From CAYWEM01 sp964457225 (GTDB taxonomy: Bacteria; Acidobacteriota; Aminicenantia; UBA2199), in contig CAYWEM010000015.1 of assembly GCA_964457225.1 (NCBI GenBank), forward strand, positions 12,317 through 76,316: a stretch of DNA of 64,000 nt, read 5' to 3'. Both the position numbers and the translations under genes were made by a program. Under the pieces are notes generated by a model. That model was not told the DNA's origin and made no database searches. It saw nothing but the letters and a program-made list of their open reading frames with translations. How positions within the stretch are numbered: the stretch's first letter is position 1; every line of letters starts with the position of its first letter. Shown here piece by piece: positions 50,595 through 58,473 of this stretch.

Positions 50595-51844
50595 GTTCCG
50601 CCGGCAATGATCTTTTTTGCCGTTTTTTCGGCCTGGATTATATCCGCGCTCATCGAGCTGTAATTCCAGGTGGCAAAACGGCCGCTGCAAAAAACGTCTT
50701 TTTTTTCGAGATCAGCCAGAATGCCGGGCACGCATGATTGCCAGTTGTGGTCAAAAACGATGTAGGATACAGGTATCAGAACCGGGCTGAAAAGAATCAA
50801 TTCATCGCTTTTTTCAATCAGGCCAAGTCGCCTCAGTGTTTCCAGGGCTTCCCGGCGTCCGGTTTCCGGGTTCAGCGGCATGTCCGGGCTGACCGTTTTT
50901 TCCAGGTAGCAGGCCGTGTAGTCAGCATAGGGATAGAAGCCGATCCGGTGACCGAACAGGTCTTTCTCCGGCAGGTAAAGCCAGTGAAACCTGCGCCGAC
51001 GTCTTTTCAGCACCATGTTGATCACCAGGGTTGATATATGGCGCAAGCGGCGGCCGGCCTTCTGTAAATCGCTGTTCCGGCAGAGTCCCAGGAAATCGTT
51101 AAGTGGAATGGTGTTGATCAGGGTGGAATAATCGTATGACTTTTTGCTTGAATAGACTTTTTTTCGGTCCGGATCTACTTCCAGTATTTCCTCTTCCCGC
51201 TTGATGTATTTCACGATAGGCCGAGCGTAGGCTTCGATGAAATGCCTCAATCCTTTCCGGGGGTAAAGAAACGATGCATTGTAGCCCGTTTCACTGAAAT
51301 CCTTCCCCGCGGCCCCGGCCAGAACCTTTTTTCGGTCGGGAACCGGAATAGTTCCCTTGTCCATATCGGCGCTGATTTCTTCGAGGGGGAGTCCGTAAAA
51401 CTTTTCAAGAAAGGGGTAGAAAAAATAACTGCAGAGTGTCGGGCCGAACTTGGCGGCCAGGTCCAGGCGCAGGTTGGCGGCTTTGTCCGGCGGAGAGGCA
51501 AGCAGGGCCATCATTTCACTGACAACGTTTTTTCGGATTCTTCCCGGCAGTCTTGAGGAATGAAACTGAATCGGGTAGGGGATCAGCCGCTTGCCGGCCA
51601 GGACCCGACTTCGCCTCTGGAAAGAACTGAAGGGATAAATCGTATTGAGTTCTGCGGCCAGCCGGGGTTGATTCTGGAAATGAAAATAATGACCGCCGTA
51701 ATCGAAGTGATGGTTCCCCTGGCTGTATTGGGTTGAAAGGCCGCCGTAATACTTGTTCTTTTCAAAAACCAGCAGGTTTTGCCGGCCGCCCAGTTCCCGG
51801 GCCAGGCTCAGCCCGGAAATCCCGGCTCCGATTACTATGATCAT
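50591..51844 (-). CDS. FAD-dependent protein, protoporphyrinogen oxidase/UDP-galactopyranose mutase-like
   Basis: A 417-residue flavoprotein. MIIVIGAGISGLSLARELG is the FAD-binding Rossmann motif, followed by FEKNKYYGGLS. The central KFYGLPLEEISADM and a C-terminal CSGRFATWNYSSMSADI glycine-containing segment resemble amine-oxidase-like proteins encoded in O-antigen clusters, some of which act as sugar mutases. Between two glycan genes with ATGA overlaps on both sides, it likely modifies a nucleotide sugar or lipid-linked sugar. The precise reaction is unknown. Confidence 0.8.
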   Translation of the reverse strand: MIIVIGAGISGLSLARELGGRQNLLVFEKNKYYGGLSTQYSQGNHHFDYGGHYFHFQNQPRLAAELNTIYPFSSFQRRSRVLAGKRLIPYPIQFHSSRLPGRIRKNVVSEMMALLASPPDKAANLRLDLAAKFGPTLCSYFFYPFLEKFYGLPLEEISADMDKGTIPVPDRKKVLAGAAGKDFSETGYNASFLYPRKGLRHFIEAYARPIVKYIKREEEILEVDPDRKKVYSSKKSYDYSTLINTIPLNDFLGLCRNSDLQKAGRRLRHISTLVINMVLKRRRRRFHWLYLPEKDLFGHRIGFYPYADYTACYLEKTVSPDMPLNPETGRREALETLRRLGLIEKSDELILFSPVLIPVSYIVFDHNWQSCVPGILADLEKKDVFCSGRFATWNYSSMSADIIQAEKTAKKIIAGGT

Positions 51845-52842
51845 GGCATTTTCAGCCTGGCCAGCCAGATTGCCGGAATCAGGAGCAGCAAGGCGGCCGC
51901 GGTGAACAGAGCCGGGGTGATTCCCGGCCTGCTGAAAACAGTGGTCAAAGCGAGCAGCGCCAGCAAAAACTGCAGGGTGCAGATCAGCGTGACCGTTTTG
52001 GCCGCGTCCAGGGAAAGCTTTTTGCGCAGCCGGAGGGCAAAGTGATCGGGACTGCCTCGAAAAGGTGATAGTCCCAGGAAAAGCCGGATAACGATCACGT
52101 AAACCAGGTCGAAAAGAGGAAAGCCCATGACCAGGAAGGCGGCCAGGAAAGCCAGGTTGTTGCCGGTGGTATAGGAAACCATGATGCTCATCGACCCGAT
52201 CAGCAGGCCGAGCAGCATGCTCCCGGCATCACCCAGGTAAATGCGGGCCGGCTGCCAGTTGAAGCGCAGGAAGGCGGCCAGGGCGGCGGCCAGGCTGAGC
52301 GCCATTATGGAAATGAAGAAGTCCCCGTTGTTAAATGCGATCACAAGTATGGTCATGGAAGAAACCAGGCCGATACCGGAAGCCAGCCCGTCCATGATGT
52401 CTATGATGTTGAAGGCATTGATGGCGGTTAAAAGCCACAGGAAAGACAGGGCGGCATTCAGCCAGGGTGGAATGAAAATGAGATTTATATGAATACCGCT
52501 CTTGATCAGAATGTAGGTGGCGATGATCTGAAAGGTGAATTTAATGCCCGGGGTCAGGGCCCTGAGGTCGTCGAACAAGCCGACCAGAAGCAGGATGGAA
52601 CTGGCGAAAAGAATTCCCAGCAGGGGTTTGTTGAATTCGAACATCAGGCTGATCGGCGAGATGAAGGCGAAGTAAACTATTACTCCTCCCAGGTAGGGAA
52701 CCGGTTCTTTCTGCTTTTTCAACAAGCCGTCCGGATTGTCCAGAATGTTATAGCGTATGGCCACCTTTCTGGCGATCGGGGTGCCGTAAAAAGCCAGCAG
52801 AAAAGACAGCAGGCAGGTCAGGAAAAGTACTATTTCATTCAT
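51841..52842 (-). CDS. WecA/MraY-family glycosyl-1-phosphate transferase
   Basis: A 333-residue polytopic enzyme with about ten hydrophobic segments. Catalytic loops are visible as GLFDDLRALTP (DD motif), NAFNIIDIMDGLASG (NxxNxxDGxDGLA-like) and IYLGDAGSMLLGL, as in WecA rather than MraY. It transfers a sugar-1-phosphate to undecaprenyl phosphate and so starts a glycan chain. Its start overlaps the upstream glycosyltransferase end by eight bases and its end overlaps the FAD gene by ATGA. Confidence 0.9.
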   Translation of the reverse strand: MNEIVLFLTCLLSFLLAFYGTPIARKVAIRYNILDNPDGLLKKQKEPVPYLGGVIVYFAFISPISLMFEFNKPLLGILFASSILLLVGLFDDLRALTPGIKFTFQIIATYILIKSGIHINLIFIPPWLNAALSFLWLLTAINAFNIIDIMDGLASGIGLVSSMTILVIAFNNGDFFISIMALSLAAALAAFLRFNWQPARIYLGDAGSMLLGLLIGSMSIMVSYTTGNNLAFLAAFLVMGFPLFDLVYVIVIRLFLGLSPFRGSPDHFALRLRKKLSLDAAKTVTLICTLQFLLALLALTTVFSRPGITPALFTAAALLLLIPAIWLARLKMP

Positions 52843-53764
52843 GGCTGATGTTCACGGCGCGTTTTTTCATGGCCGCTCTGAAGAGAGAGCGGGCCTTGAA
52901 CATACGGAACAGGATCTGCGGGGCGGTAATCGATATGATGCTCACCCAGATCAGATCGTAGAGCATTATAAAGGGCAGTGCTTTCAAGTGACGCCGGCGG
53001 AAATTCTTGACCAGGCAGAGGTAGCGGTTTTTCAGAAGGTGGTAGCGGAGCAGGGGCGGTCTGCTGAGGCCAAGTGAAAAGCGGCGTAATCTCGATCCGG
53101 TGCTGATGGTGCCGCCGCGGTAATGATAGGCCACGGCCCGGGGAGAAAACATGATTTTCAGGCCCCGGTTATGGGCCCGCCAGCCGATGTCGAAGTCCTC
53201 CCAGAACATGAAAAAATCTGAATCGTAGTATTCTCCGTCAAGGGCCAGAGATTTCAAGCTGGCGGAACGGAAAACGGTGACTGCGCCGCAGACTGAAAAA
53301 ATACTGCCCTGAACCGGGGAATAATCTTCCAGGGACCGGCCGTATGCTCTTTCCCTGGGGTGATAAGCGGCCGAAGGATACTGTCCGGCTGAGTCGATGG
53401 TCTTACCGTCGAATCTGAGCAAAAGTGGAGAAAGCAAGGCCAGTTCAGGGTCTGCGGCAAATAATTCCTCGCATCGGGCGATGAAATCCGGAGCGAAAAA
53501 AGTATCGGCATTGGCGATAATCGTCAGTTCCCGGTCGCAGGCGGAAATGCCCAGATTGGCGGCCGCGGCATAGCCCAGGTTGTCGGCGGTGGAAATAATC
53601 CGCACCCGGCTGAATTCTGCCGCCCGGGCCAGGGTGTCGTCGGTTGAGCCGTTGTCAACTACCACAATCTGCTCGGGGGGACTGCTTTGCCTGGCCAGGG
53701 AGTCAAGATTGCCGGTTATAAAGGCGGCCGAATTGTAAGTGATGATGACTACCGAGCTAGCCAT
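52835..53764 (-). CDS. Family 2 glycosyltransferase
   Basis: A 309-residue GT-A enzyme. SVVIITYNSAAFITGNLDSL, VVVDNGSTDDTL and NADTFFAPDF (DxD-like) form the nucleotide-sugar site, and DSDFFMFWEDFDIGWRAHNRG is the acceptor/ED motif of rhamnosyl- or related transferases. The last 60 residues contain one hydrophobic segment. It is first in the four-gene glycan operon; 65 bases separate it from the palmitoyltransferase stop. Confidence 0.9.
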   Translation of the reverse strand: MASSVVIITYNSAAFITGNLDSLARQSSPPEQIVVVDNGSTDDTLARAAEFSRVRIISTADNLGYAAAANLGISACDRELTIIANADTFFAPDFIARCEELFAADPELALLSPLLLRFDGKTIDSAGQYPSAAYHPRERAYGRSLEDYSPVQGSIFSVCGAVTVFRSASLKSLALDGEYYDSDFFMFWEDFDIGWRAHNRGLKIMFSPRAVAYHYRGGTISTGSRLRRFSLGLSRPPLLRYHLLKNRYLCLVKNFRRRHLKALPFIMLYDLIWVSIISITAPQILFRMFKARSLFRAAMKKRAVNISHE

Positions 53765-53829
53765 GCCTGTTGGCGGTCCAGCCGCCGGAAATCAGAGCCG
53801 GTCTTTTCAGCGTCATGGCAGGGCGGATT

Positions 53830-55011
53830 TCAGATTATTCCCAGAGCCTTGCCCCCCTGATAGAAACCCTTGAGAATGAAGTCGAGGTCTTCATCGGTAT
53901 GAGTAGCGGTGAAAGATGTTCTGACCAGGGCATCCTGGGGCGGCACCGCCGGGGCGATTACCGGGTTGGTGAAAATGCCGTAATCACGCAGGAAACGCCA
54001 GAGCATGAAAGTTTTTTCCACGTCGCGGATAAAAACCGGAATGATCGGAGTCTGGGTGTTGCCGGTATGAAAGCCCATTGAGGTCAACTCCCGGTTGATT
54101 CTCTTGGTTATTTCCCAGAGACGCTGTCTGCGCCAGGGCTGAGTCTGAATGATTTCCAGGGCCTTTTCGGCCGCGCCCAGGGCGGCCGGAGTTATGGAAG
54201 CGGAAAATATCAGGCTGCGCGCGGTATGCTTGATGAACTGGATGATTTTTTTGTCACCGACGGCATAGCCGCCGAGTGAAGCGAATGACTTGGAAAAAGT
54301 GGTCATGATCAGGTCGACTTCTTTCAGCAGGCCGAAGTGCTCGCAACTGCCCCGGCCGCCGGCCCCCATGACTCCCACGCCGTGAGCGTCATCCACCATG
54401 ACCCGGGCCCCGTATTTGCGGGCCAGGGGAATGATGGCGGGCAGGTCGGGCATGTCTCCTTCCATGCTGAAGACGCCGTCGACTATGATCAGTTTTCCCT
54501 TGTCTTCCGGAGTGCGGGCCAGCTGTTTTTCCAGGTCATTCATGTCGTTGTGCCTGAATTTAACCACCTGGGCATGCGAAAGCCTGGTGGCGTCGACAAT
54601 GGAGGCGTGTACCATGCGGTCAATGAATATAACGTCATTGCGGCCGGCGATGGCGGAAATGACGCCCAGGTTGGTCTGGAACCCGGTGGAAAAGGTAAGG
54701 GCCTCGTCTTTTTCCATGAAGTCGGCAAGTTTGCGTTCAAGCTCGACGTGCAGGGAGTAGGTGCCGTTCAGCAATCGCGATCCGCAGGTTGAGGAGCCGT
54801 ATTTCTGAACCGCCTTGACCGCGGCTTCTTTTATCTCCGGGGCGTCAAACAAACCGAGGTAGTTGTTGGAGCCGACCATGAGAATTTTTTTACCGTTCAC
54901 CCAGACGTGGTTGCCCTCAACCTTTTCTATTTCCGTGAAATAGGGATACAGGCCTGCTTGCTGGGCTTCCTCGGAGCGGGTGAAATCGTAACATTTTTTA
55001 AAGATATCCAT
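53830..55011 (-). CDS. spt: Serine palmitoyltransferase-like alpha-oxoamine synthase
   Basis: A 393-residue PLP enzyme. AGLYPYFTEIEKVEG and ILMVGSNNYLGL open it; His135 (MVHASIVD) would stack on PLP, D207/H210 lie in VDDAHGVG, and Lys241 (TTFSKSFASLGG) forms the Schiff base. The extended N-terminus matches Bacteroidetes serine palmitoyltransferases more than KBL or BioF. It would condense serine with an acyl-CoA or acyl-ACP to 3-ketosphinganine, the first step of sphingolipid synthesis. A divergent SDR gene starts 49 bases away and may reduce the product. Glycine acetyltransferase is the main alternative. Confidence 0.85.
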   Translation of the reverse strand: MDIFKKCYDFTRSEEAQQAGLYPYFTEIEKVEGNHVWVNGKKILMVGSNNYLGLFDAPEIKEAAVKAVQKYGSSTCGSRLLNGTYSLHVELERKLADFMEKDEALTFSTGFQTNLGVISAIAGRNDVIFIDRMVHASIVDATRLSHAQVVKFRHNDMNDLEKQLARTPEDKGKLIIVDGVFSMEGDMPDLPAIIPLARKYGARVMVDDAHGVGVMGAGGRGSCEHFGLLKEVDLIMTTFSKSFASLGGYAVGDKKIIQFIKHTARSLIFSASITPAALGAAEKALEIIQTQPWRRQRLWEITKRINRELTSMGFHTGNTQTPIIPVFIRDVEKTFMLWRFLRDYGIFTNPVIAPAVPPQDALVRTSFTATHTDEDLDFILKGFYQGGKALGII

Positions 55012-55024
55012 GGGACACTCCTGT

Positions 55025-55053
55025 TTGCAATTTGGCGTACGTTTTTATAAAAT
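55025..55053 (+). promoter_or_regulatory. Promoter of the SDR gene beside spt
   Basis: TTGCAA at 55025-55030, 17-base spacer, TAAAAT at 55048-55053. The box ends seven bases before the ATG, so the transcript is probably leaderless. Confidence 0.6.
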
Positions 55054-55060
55054 CCTGATC

Positions 55061-56020
55061 ATGAAAGTACTGATAACTGGAAGCACCGGCTTTATCGGCA
55101 GCCATCTGGTCGCCGGACTCAGCGGCGGGGCGGAAGTGTTCGCCCTGGTCAGGGACAGGAAAAAAGCGGCTCATTTCCCGCCCGGGGTGGGAATCATCGA
55201 GGGTGATCTTTTCCAGAGTGAACCCTGGCCTGAAGACATCGAGTACCTGGTCCACCTGGCCGCAGTCACCAAGGTGGCCAGGACGGCCGAATTCTTGAAG
55301 ATCAATCATCTCGGCACCCTGGCCCTGCTGGAAAAATGCCGCCGACTCCCGGCTCTGCGCCGCTTTGTTATGCTTTCTTCGCTGGCTGCGGCCGGTCCTT
55401 CATCCTGCCATCGGGGGTTACGGGAAGAAGAAGAGCCCGGCCCGGTTTCCCGGTATGGGATGAGCAAGTTGCTGGCTGAAAAAGCCCTGATTGAATCCAG
55501 CCCGGTTCCTTTCGTGATCATCAGGCCCCCGATCGTTTTCGGTCCGGGGGATTTCGACCTGCTGACCGCGTTGAAAACCAGCAGGAGCAGGCTGGTTCCG
55601 GTTGTATCAGGAGATGAAAGCAGGTATTCCATAATTCACGTCAGAGACCTGGTCAGGGTGATCGAACTGTGTCTGTCGGCCGAATGTGAAAACGAAATCA
55701 TCTATGCCGCGCACCCCGAACCGGTTGAATGGCGCAGTTTTATCGCCGAAGCAGGACGTATTCTCGGCCGTACCGAAACCAGGTTTTTGCCGGTGCCCGG
55801 ATTCCTGGTCAGCCTGGCCGCGCTCGGGGCTGATCTGTTCAATCGGCTTGCGGGCCGAAAAGCGATTTTCAACCTGGACAAGGCCCGGGAAATGAAGCAC
55901 GGATGCTGGCTCTGTGATACTGAAAAAATGAAGCGCCTGCTGAATTTCAGTCCGGAAAAACCGATTTTTGCCGACCTGGCTGAAACCATCGCCTGGTATC
56001 GCGGGCAGGGGCTTCTTTAA
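55061..56020 (+). CDS. Extended SDR (NAD-dependent epimerase/dehydratase family)
   Basis: A 319-residue oxidoreductase. MKVLITGSTGFIGSHLVAGL is the dinucleotide fold, LSSLAAAGPS and YGMSKLLAEKAL give the Ser and YxxxK catalytic residues, and VIIRPPIVFGPGD is the family signature. Its divergent placement beside the serine palmitoyltransferase suggests it may be the ketosphinganine reductase (CerR-type), a role known to be filled by an atypical extended SDR in bacterial ceramide synthesis. A sugar epimerase is the alternative. The ATG at 55061 fits the fold start; the longer frame has no support. Confidence 0.85.
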   Translation: MKVLITGSTGFIGSHLVAGLSGGAEVFALVRDRKKAAHFPPGVGIIEGDLFQSEPWPEDIEYLVHLAAVTKVARTAEFLKINHLGTLALLEKCRRLPALRRFVMLSSLAAAGPSSCHRGLREEEEPGPVSRYGMSKLLAEKALIESSPVPFVIIRPPIVFGPGDFDLLTALKTSRSRLVPVVSGDESRYSIIHVRDLVRVIELCLSAECENEIIYAAHPEPVEWRSFIAEAGRILGRTETRFLPVPGFLVSLAALGADLFNRLAGRKAIFNLDKAREMKHGCWLCDTEKMKRLLNFSPEKPIFADLAETIAWYRGQGLL

Positions 56021-56095
56021 CGAGACCGGTTGGAGAAGTATCGCATTTTTAGCTGCCGGCCGGCTGGATTCTGAAAGTGATGAACGATGCTTCAT

Positions 56096-56575
56096 TCACT
56101 TCCTGGGAAGACTGGTGTTTCTCAGTGAAGTGAAATTTGTGGAAAATCTCTGGAAGGTCTTGATCGACCAATTGTCTTGAAATAGTGCTGTGTAAACAAT
56201 TTCACCACTGATTACCTGGCGGCCGAGCAGGGCGGTATCACTGACTTTGAAAGTGATTTCAATTTCCCGGTCGAAATCGAGATAAATTCCGTCTTTTTCC
56301 TGAACGGTTTTAAAACTCAGCTCAGAACCGGTAAAAAAGAACTTGGGATATACCAGGTTGTTGTTGGAGTCGAACTTGATCATGAATTCCGGGTTGGCTG
56401 AAATACGCAGGGATCCGCGCGGCATTATCCGTATTTTCAGAACTCCTTCATGTCCCTGCCGGATTCCGCTGGGGCTGACCTGGGCGATAATGTCGAGGAA
56501 AGCGTCCTGGCTGGTGACCTGGGGTGCCGTGGTAAAAAAAATGATCAACAGTAAAAAAAGGGCTGTCTTTTGCAT
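56096..56575 (-). CDS. Secreted beta-rich hypothetical protein
   Basis: A 159-residue protein with a signal peptide (about 1-22). The mature part is predicted mostly beta, with YPKFFFTGSELSFK and EITFKVSDTALLGRQVISGEIVYTAL, somewhat like the N-terminal periplasmic domain of DsbD-type proteins but without any cysteine. I do not recognise a firm family. The gene stands alone behind a near-consensus promoter and seems to have a leader of only a few bases. Confidence 0.7.
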   Translation of the reverse strand: MQKTALFLLLIIFFTTAPQVTSQDAFLDIIAQVSPSGIRQGHEGVLKIRIMPRGSLRISANPEFMIKFDSNNNLVYPKFFFTGSELSFKTVQEKDGIYLDFDREIEITFKVSDTALLGRQVISGEIVYTALFQDNWSIKTFQRFSTNFTSLRNTSLPRK

Positions 56576-56585
56576 TTATGGTTTT

Positions 56586-56614
56586 AATATATCATTACGG
56601 ATTGCCGCTGTCAA
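56586..56614 (-). promoter_or_regulatory. Promoter of the secreted beta-rich protein
   Basis: On the minus strand a perfect TTGACA (plus 56609-56614), 17-base spacer, TATATT (56586-56591). Ten bases separate the -10 box from the ATG. Confidence 0.75.
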
Positions 56615-56627
56615 GAAGAGTTCACGC

Positions 56628-56831
56628 TCAGTTTTCATCGCTTTTTGCGCTATGTGAGTTAAAACTGAGGCTCATGGGGCAGGTACCGCGCAGGGCATTG
56701 ATCAGGGTCAGGATGCCCAGAAAACCGAATGGATTGCGATGGATTAAACCGAGCACCATGATCAGCAGGGAAAGAACTATCCTGATCCACATGGTAATCC
56801 TGCTGGTGGAACAACTTTGTATCAGTTTCAT
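56628..56831 (-). CDS. Small DUF2892-like membrane protein
   Basis: A 67-residue protein with one or two hydrophobic helices. TSRITMWIRIVLSLLIMVLGL and FGFLGILTLINALRGTCPMS match the pattern of DUF2892 (the membrane part of YgaP-type proteins), including the Cys-Pro near the end. There is no rhodanese domain. A TATAAT (56838-56843) ends six bases before the ATG. Short and of unknown role, but the family pattern makes it a likely real gene. Confidence 0.65.
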   Translation of the reverse strand: MKLIQSCSTSRITMWIRIVLSLLIMVLGLIHRNPFGFLGILTLINALRGTCPMSLSFNSHSAKSDEN

Positions 56832-56837
56832 GTTTCA

Positions 56838-56843
56838 ATTATA
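56838..56843 (-). promoter_or_regulatory. -10 box of the DUF2892-like gene
   Basis: A perfect TATAAT on the minus strand with no clear -35. It is six bases before the ATG, consistent with a leaderless mRNA. Confidence 0.4.
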
Positions 56844-56884
56844 AATCATATGGGAAAAATAAGAAAGCTCTGCCGCCCGCGCTA

Positions 56885-56913
56885 TTGACATTTCCTGATC
56901 CGGCCGATAATAT
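56885..56913 (+). promoter_or_regulatory. motAB promoter
   Basis: TTGACA at 56885-56890, 17-base spacer, TAATAT at 56908-56913. A sigma-70-type motif rather than a flagellar sigma-28 one. Confidence 0.72.
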
Positions 56914-56930
56914 TTCAGAGCGAGGTGTTG

Positions 56931-57695
56931 ATGGAAGTATCGACAATTGCAGGCCTGGTCATAGCCGTGGTCTTCATCGGCCTGGCCATCCGAGAAGATA
57001 TCGCCGCCTTTGTCCACATCAACTCGATGATGATCGTCCTGGGAGGGACCCTTGGTTCCCTTTTGATCCGCTACCCGGTAAAAACGGTTCTGCGAATCAT
57101 CTCCCTGGTCAAAAAGACTTTCCTGACCAAGCTGGAAAGTCCTGATGAAATGATCCGCACTATCATCAACCTTTCGGTTGAAGCCAAGAAAAACGGCATT
57201 CTGGGCCTGGAAAAAGTCCAGATAGAAAATCCTTTTCTTAAAAAAGGCATTCAATTGGCCATCGACGGGGTTGAACCCGAATTGATCGACTCGGTGCTTT
57301 CGATTGACATCGCCACCACCACCCAGAGGCATGAAAACGGCAAGGCCATCCTGGTTTCAGCCGGAGATGCCGCCCCGGCTTTCGGAATGATCGGCACCCT
57401 GATCGGCCTGGTCCTGATGCTGGGTTCCATGGACGATCCCAAGGCCATCGGCCCCGGCATGGCCGTGGCCATCATCACCACGCTTTACGGCTCCCTGATG
57501 GCCAATGTCATTTTCCTGCCCCTGGCCGACAAGCTAGGTTATTTCCATGAACAGGAAATGGTCTTGAAACAACTGATACTGAGCGGCATACTTTCCATCG
57601 CCAACGGGGATCATCCGGCGGTGGTCCAGGAAAAACTCTCTTCGTTCCTGAACCCGGCATCCAGGCGGGTTCTGGAAGAAAGCATCAGGAAATGA
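56931..57695 (+). CDS. motA: Flagellar stator protein MotA
   Basis: A 254-residue membrane protein with four hydrophobic segments. INSMMIVLGGTLGSLLIRYP follows helix 1; the cytoplasmic loop carries charged residues; GDAAPAFGMIGTLIGLVLML has the conserved Pro of helix 3 and AIITTLYGSLMANVIFLPLADKL is helix 4. With MotB it forms the ion-driven stator. GAGG precedes the ATG at 56931. It overlaps motB by ATGA. PomA (sodium-driven) versus MotA (proton-driven) cannot be decided here. Confidence 0.93.
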   Translation: MEVSTIAGLVIAVVFIGLAIREDIAAFVHINSMMIVLGGTLGSLLIRYPVKTVLRIISLVKKTFLTKLESPDEMIRTIINLSVEAKKNGILGLEKVQIENPFLKKGIQLAIDGVEPELIDSVLSIDIATTTQRHENGKAILVSAGDAAPAFGMIGTLIGLVLMLGSMDDPKAIGPGMAVAIITTLYGSLMANVIFLPLADKLGYFHEQEMVLKQLILSGILSIANGDHPAVVQEKLSSFLNPASRRVLEESIRK

Positions 57696-58402
57696 AAAAG
57701 GATTCACCCGCCCCGAAAAAATGCGAGAAAGGGGCGCCCAAGTGGATGGTCACCTACGGCGACATGATGACCCTCCTGTTGACCTTTTTCATCATGATGC
57801 TTTCCTTCGCCAACATGGACGTCATCAAGTTCCGTGATGTAACCGGATCTGTCGAGAAGGCCTTCGGAATTCAGCGTGTAATCAAGGAACCCAGTCCCCA
57901 GGCCGGAATGCCCATGCCTATTCCCATGGAAGCCGATCCCAACCGCCGTGAAGCTGAAAAGGACCGCCTGGTCAACCTGTTGCAGGCCATGGCTACTGAA
58001 GAAGGAGTTGACCGCACTATATTCATAACCAAGGATCAGCGCGGGGTCAAGATGGAAATAGCGGGCAGTGTCATGTTCGCACCGGGTGATATCCGCCTGC
58101 TGCCCGAGGCGGAAAGGCTGTTTCGCAGGATGATGCCCATGATCAGGGAAACTCCCTACAAGATCATAGTTGAAGGTCATACCGATGATCTGCCGATCAG
58201 GTCGGAGCGATTCCCTTCAAACTGGGAGCTTTCGGCGGTTCGTTCCGCGGTGGTAGTCCGTTTTTTCGTTGATGACGGCGGTATCGAAGCGCGCCGCTTC
58301 ATGGCCCAGGGCATGGCCGAAACCAGGCCGATCGTGGAAAACCTTGACGCCGAAAGCAGAGCCAGGAATCGACGAGTCAACCTGGTCTTCGAAATATTCT
58401 GA
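57692..58402 (+). CDS. motB: Flagellar stator protein MotB
   Basis: A 236-residue protein with one N-terminal TM helix. WMVTYGDMMTLLLTFFIMMLS carries the ion-binding Asp24. A linker (about 60-110) leads to an OmpA-like peptidoglycan-binding domain (about 115-236) with VEGHTDDLPI, NWELSAVRSAVVVRFF and RARNRRVNLVFEI. It anchors the stator to peptidoglycan. With CheY/CheZ at 5-6 kb it indicates a motile cell. Confidence 0.93.
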   Translation: MKKDSPAPKKCEKGAPKWMVTYGDMMTLLLTFFIMMLSFANMDVIKFRDVTGSVEKAFGIQRVIKEPSPQAGMPMPIPMEADPNRREAEKDRLVNLLQAMATEEGVDRTIFITKDQRGVKMEIAGSVMFAPGDIRLLPEAERLFRRMMPMIRETPYKIIVEGHTDDLPIRSERFPSNWELSAVRSAVVVRFFVDDGGIEARRFMAQGMAETRPIVENLDAESRARNRRVNLVFEIF

Positions 58403-58446
58403 TTCTTAACTTAAACTGTTTTCAGAGAAAAAAAAGAGAGGAAACG

Positions 58447-58473
58447 GAGCCGAATAGTTTCCTTATTCGGCTC
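58447..58473. terminator. Bidirectional hairpin between motB and the lipoprotein gene
   Basis: GAGCCGAATA (58447-58456) and TATTCGGCTC (58464-58473) form a perfect 10-bp stem with a 7-base loop. TTT follows on the plus strand, and a T8 tract lies about ten bases beyond it on the minus strand. The stem includes the stop codon of the lipoprotein gene. Confidence 0.7.
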
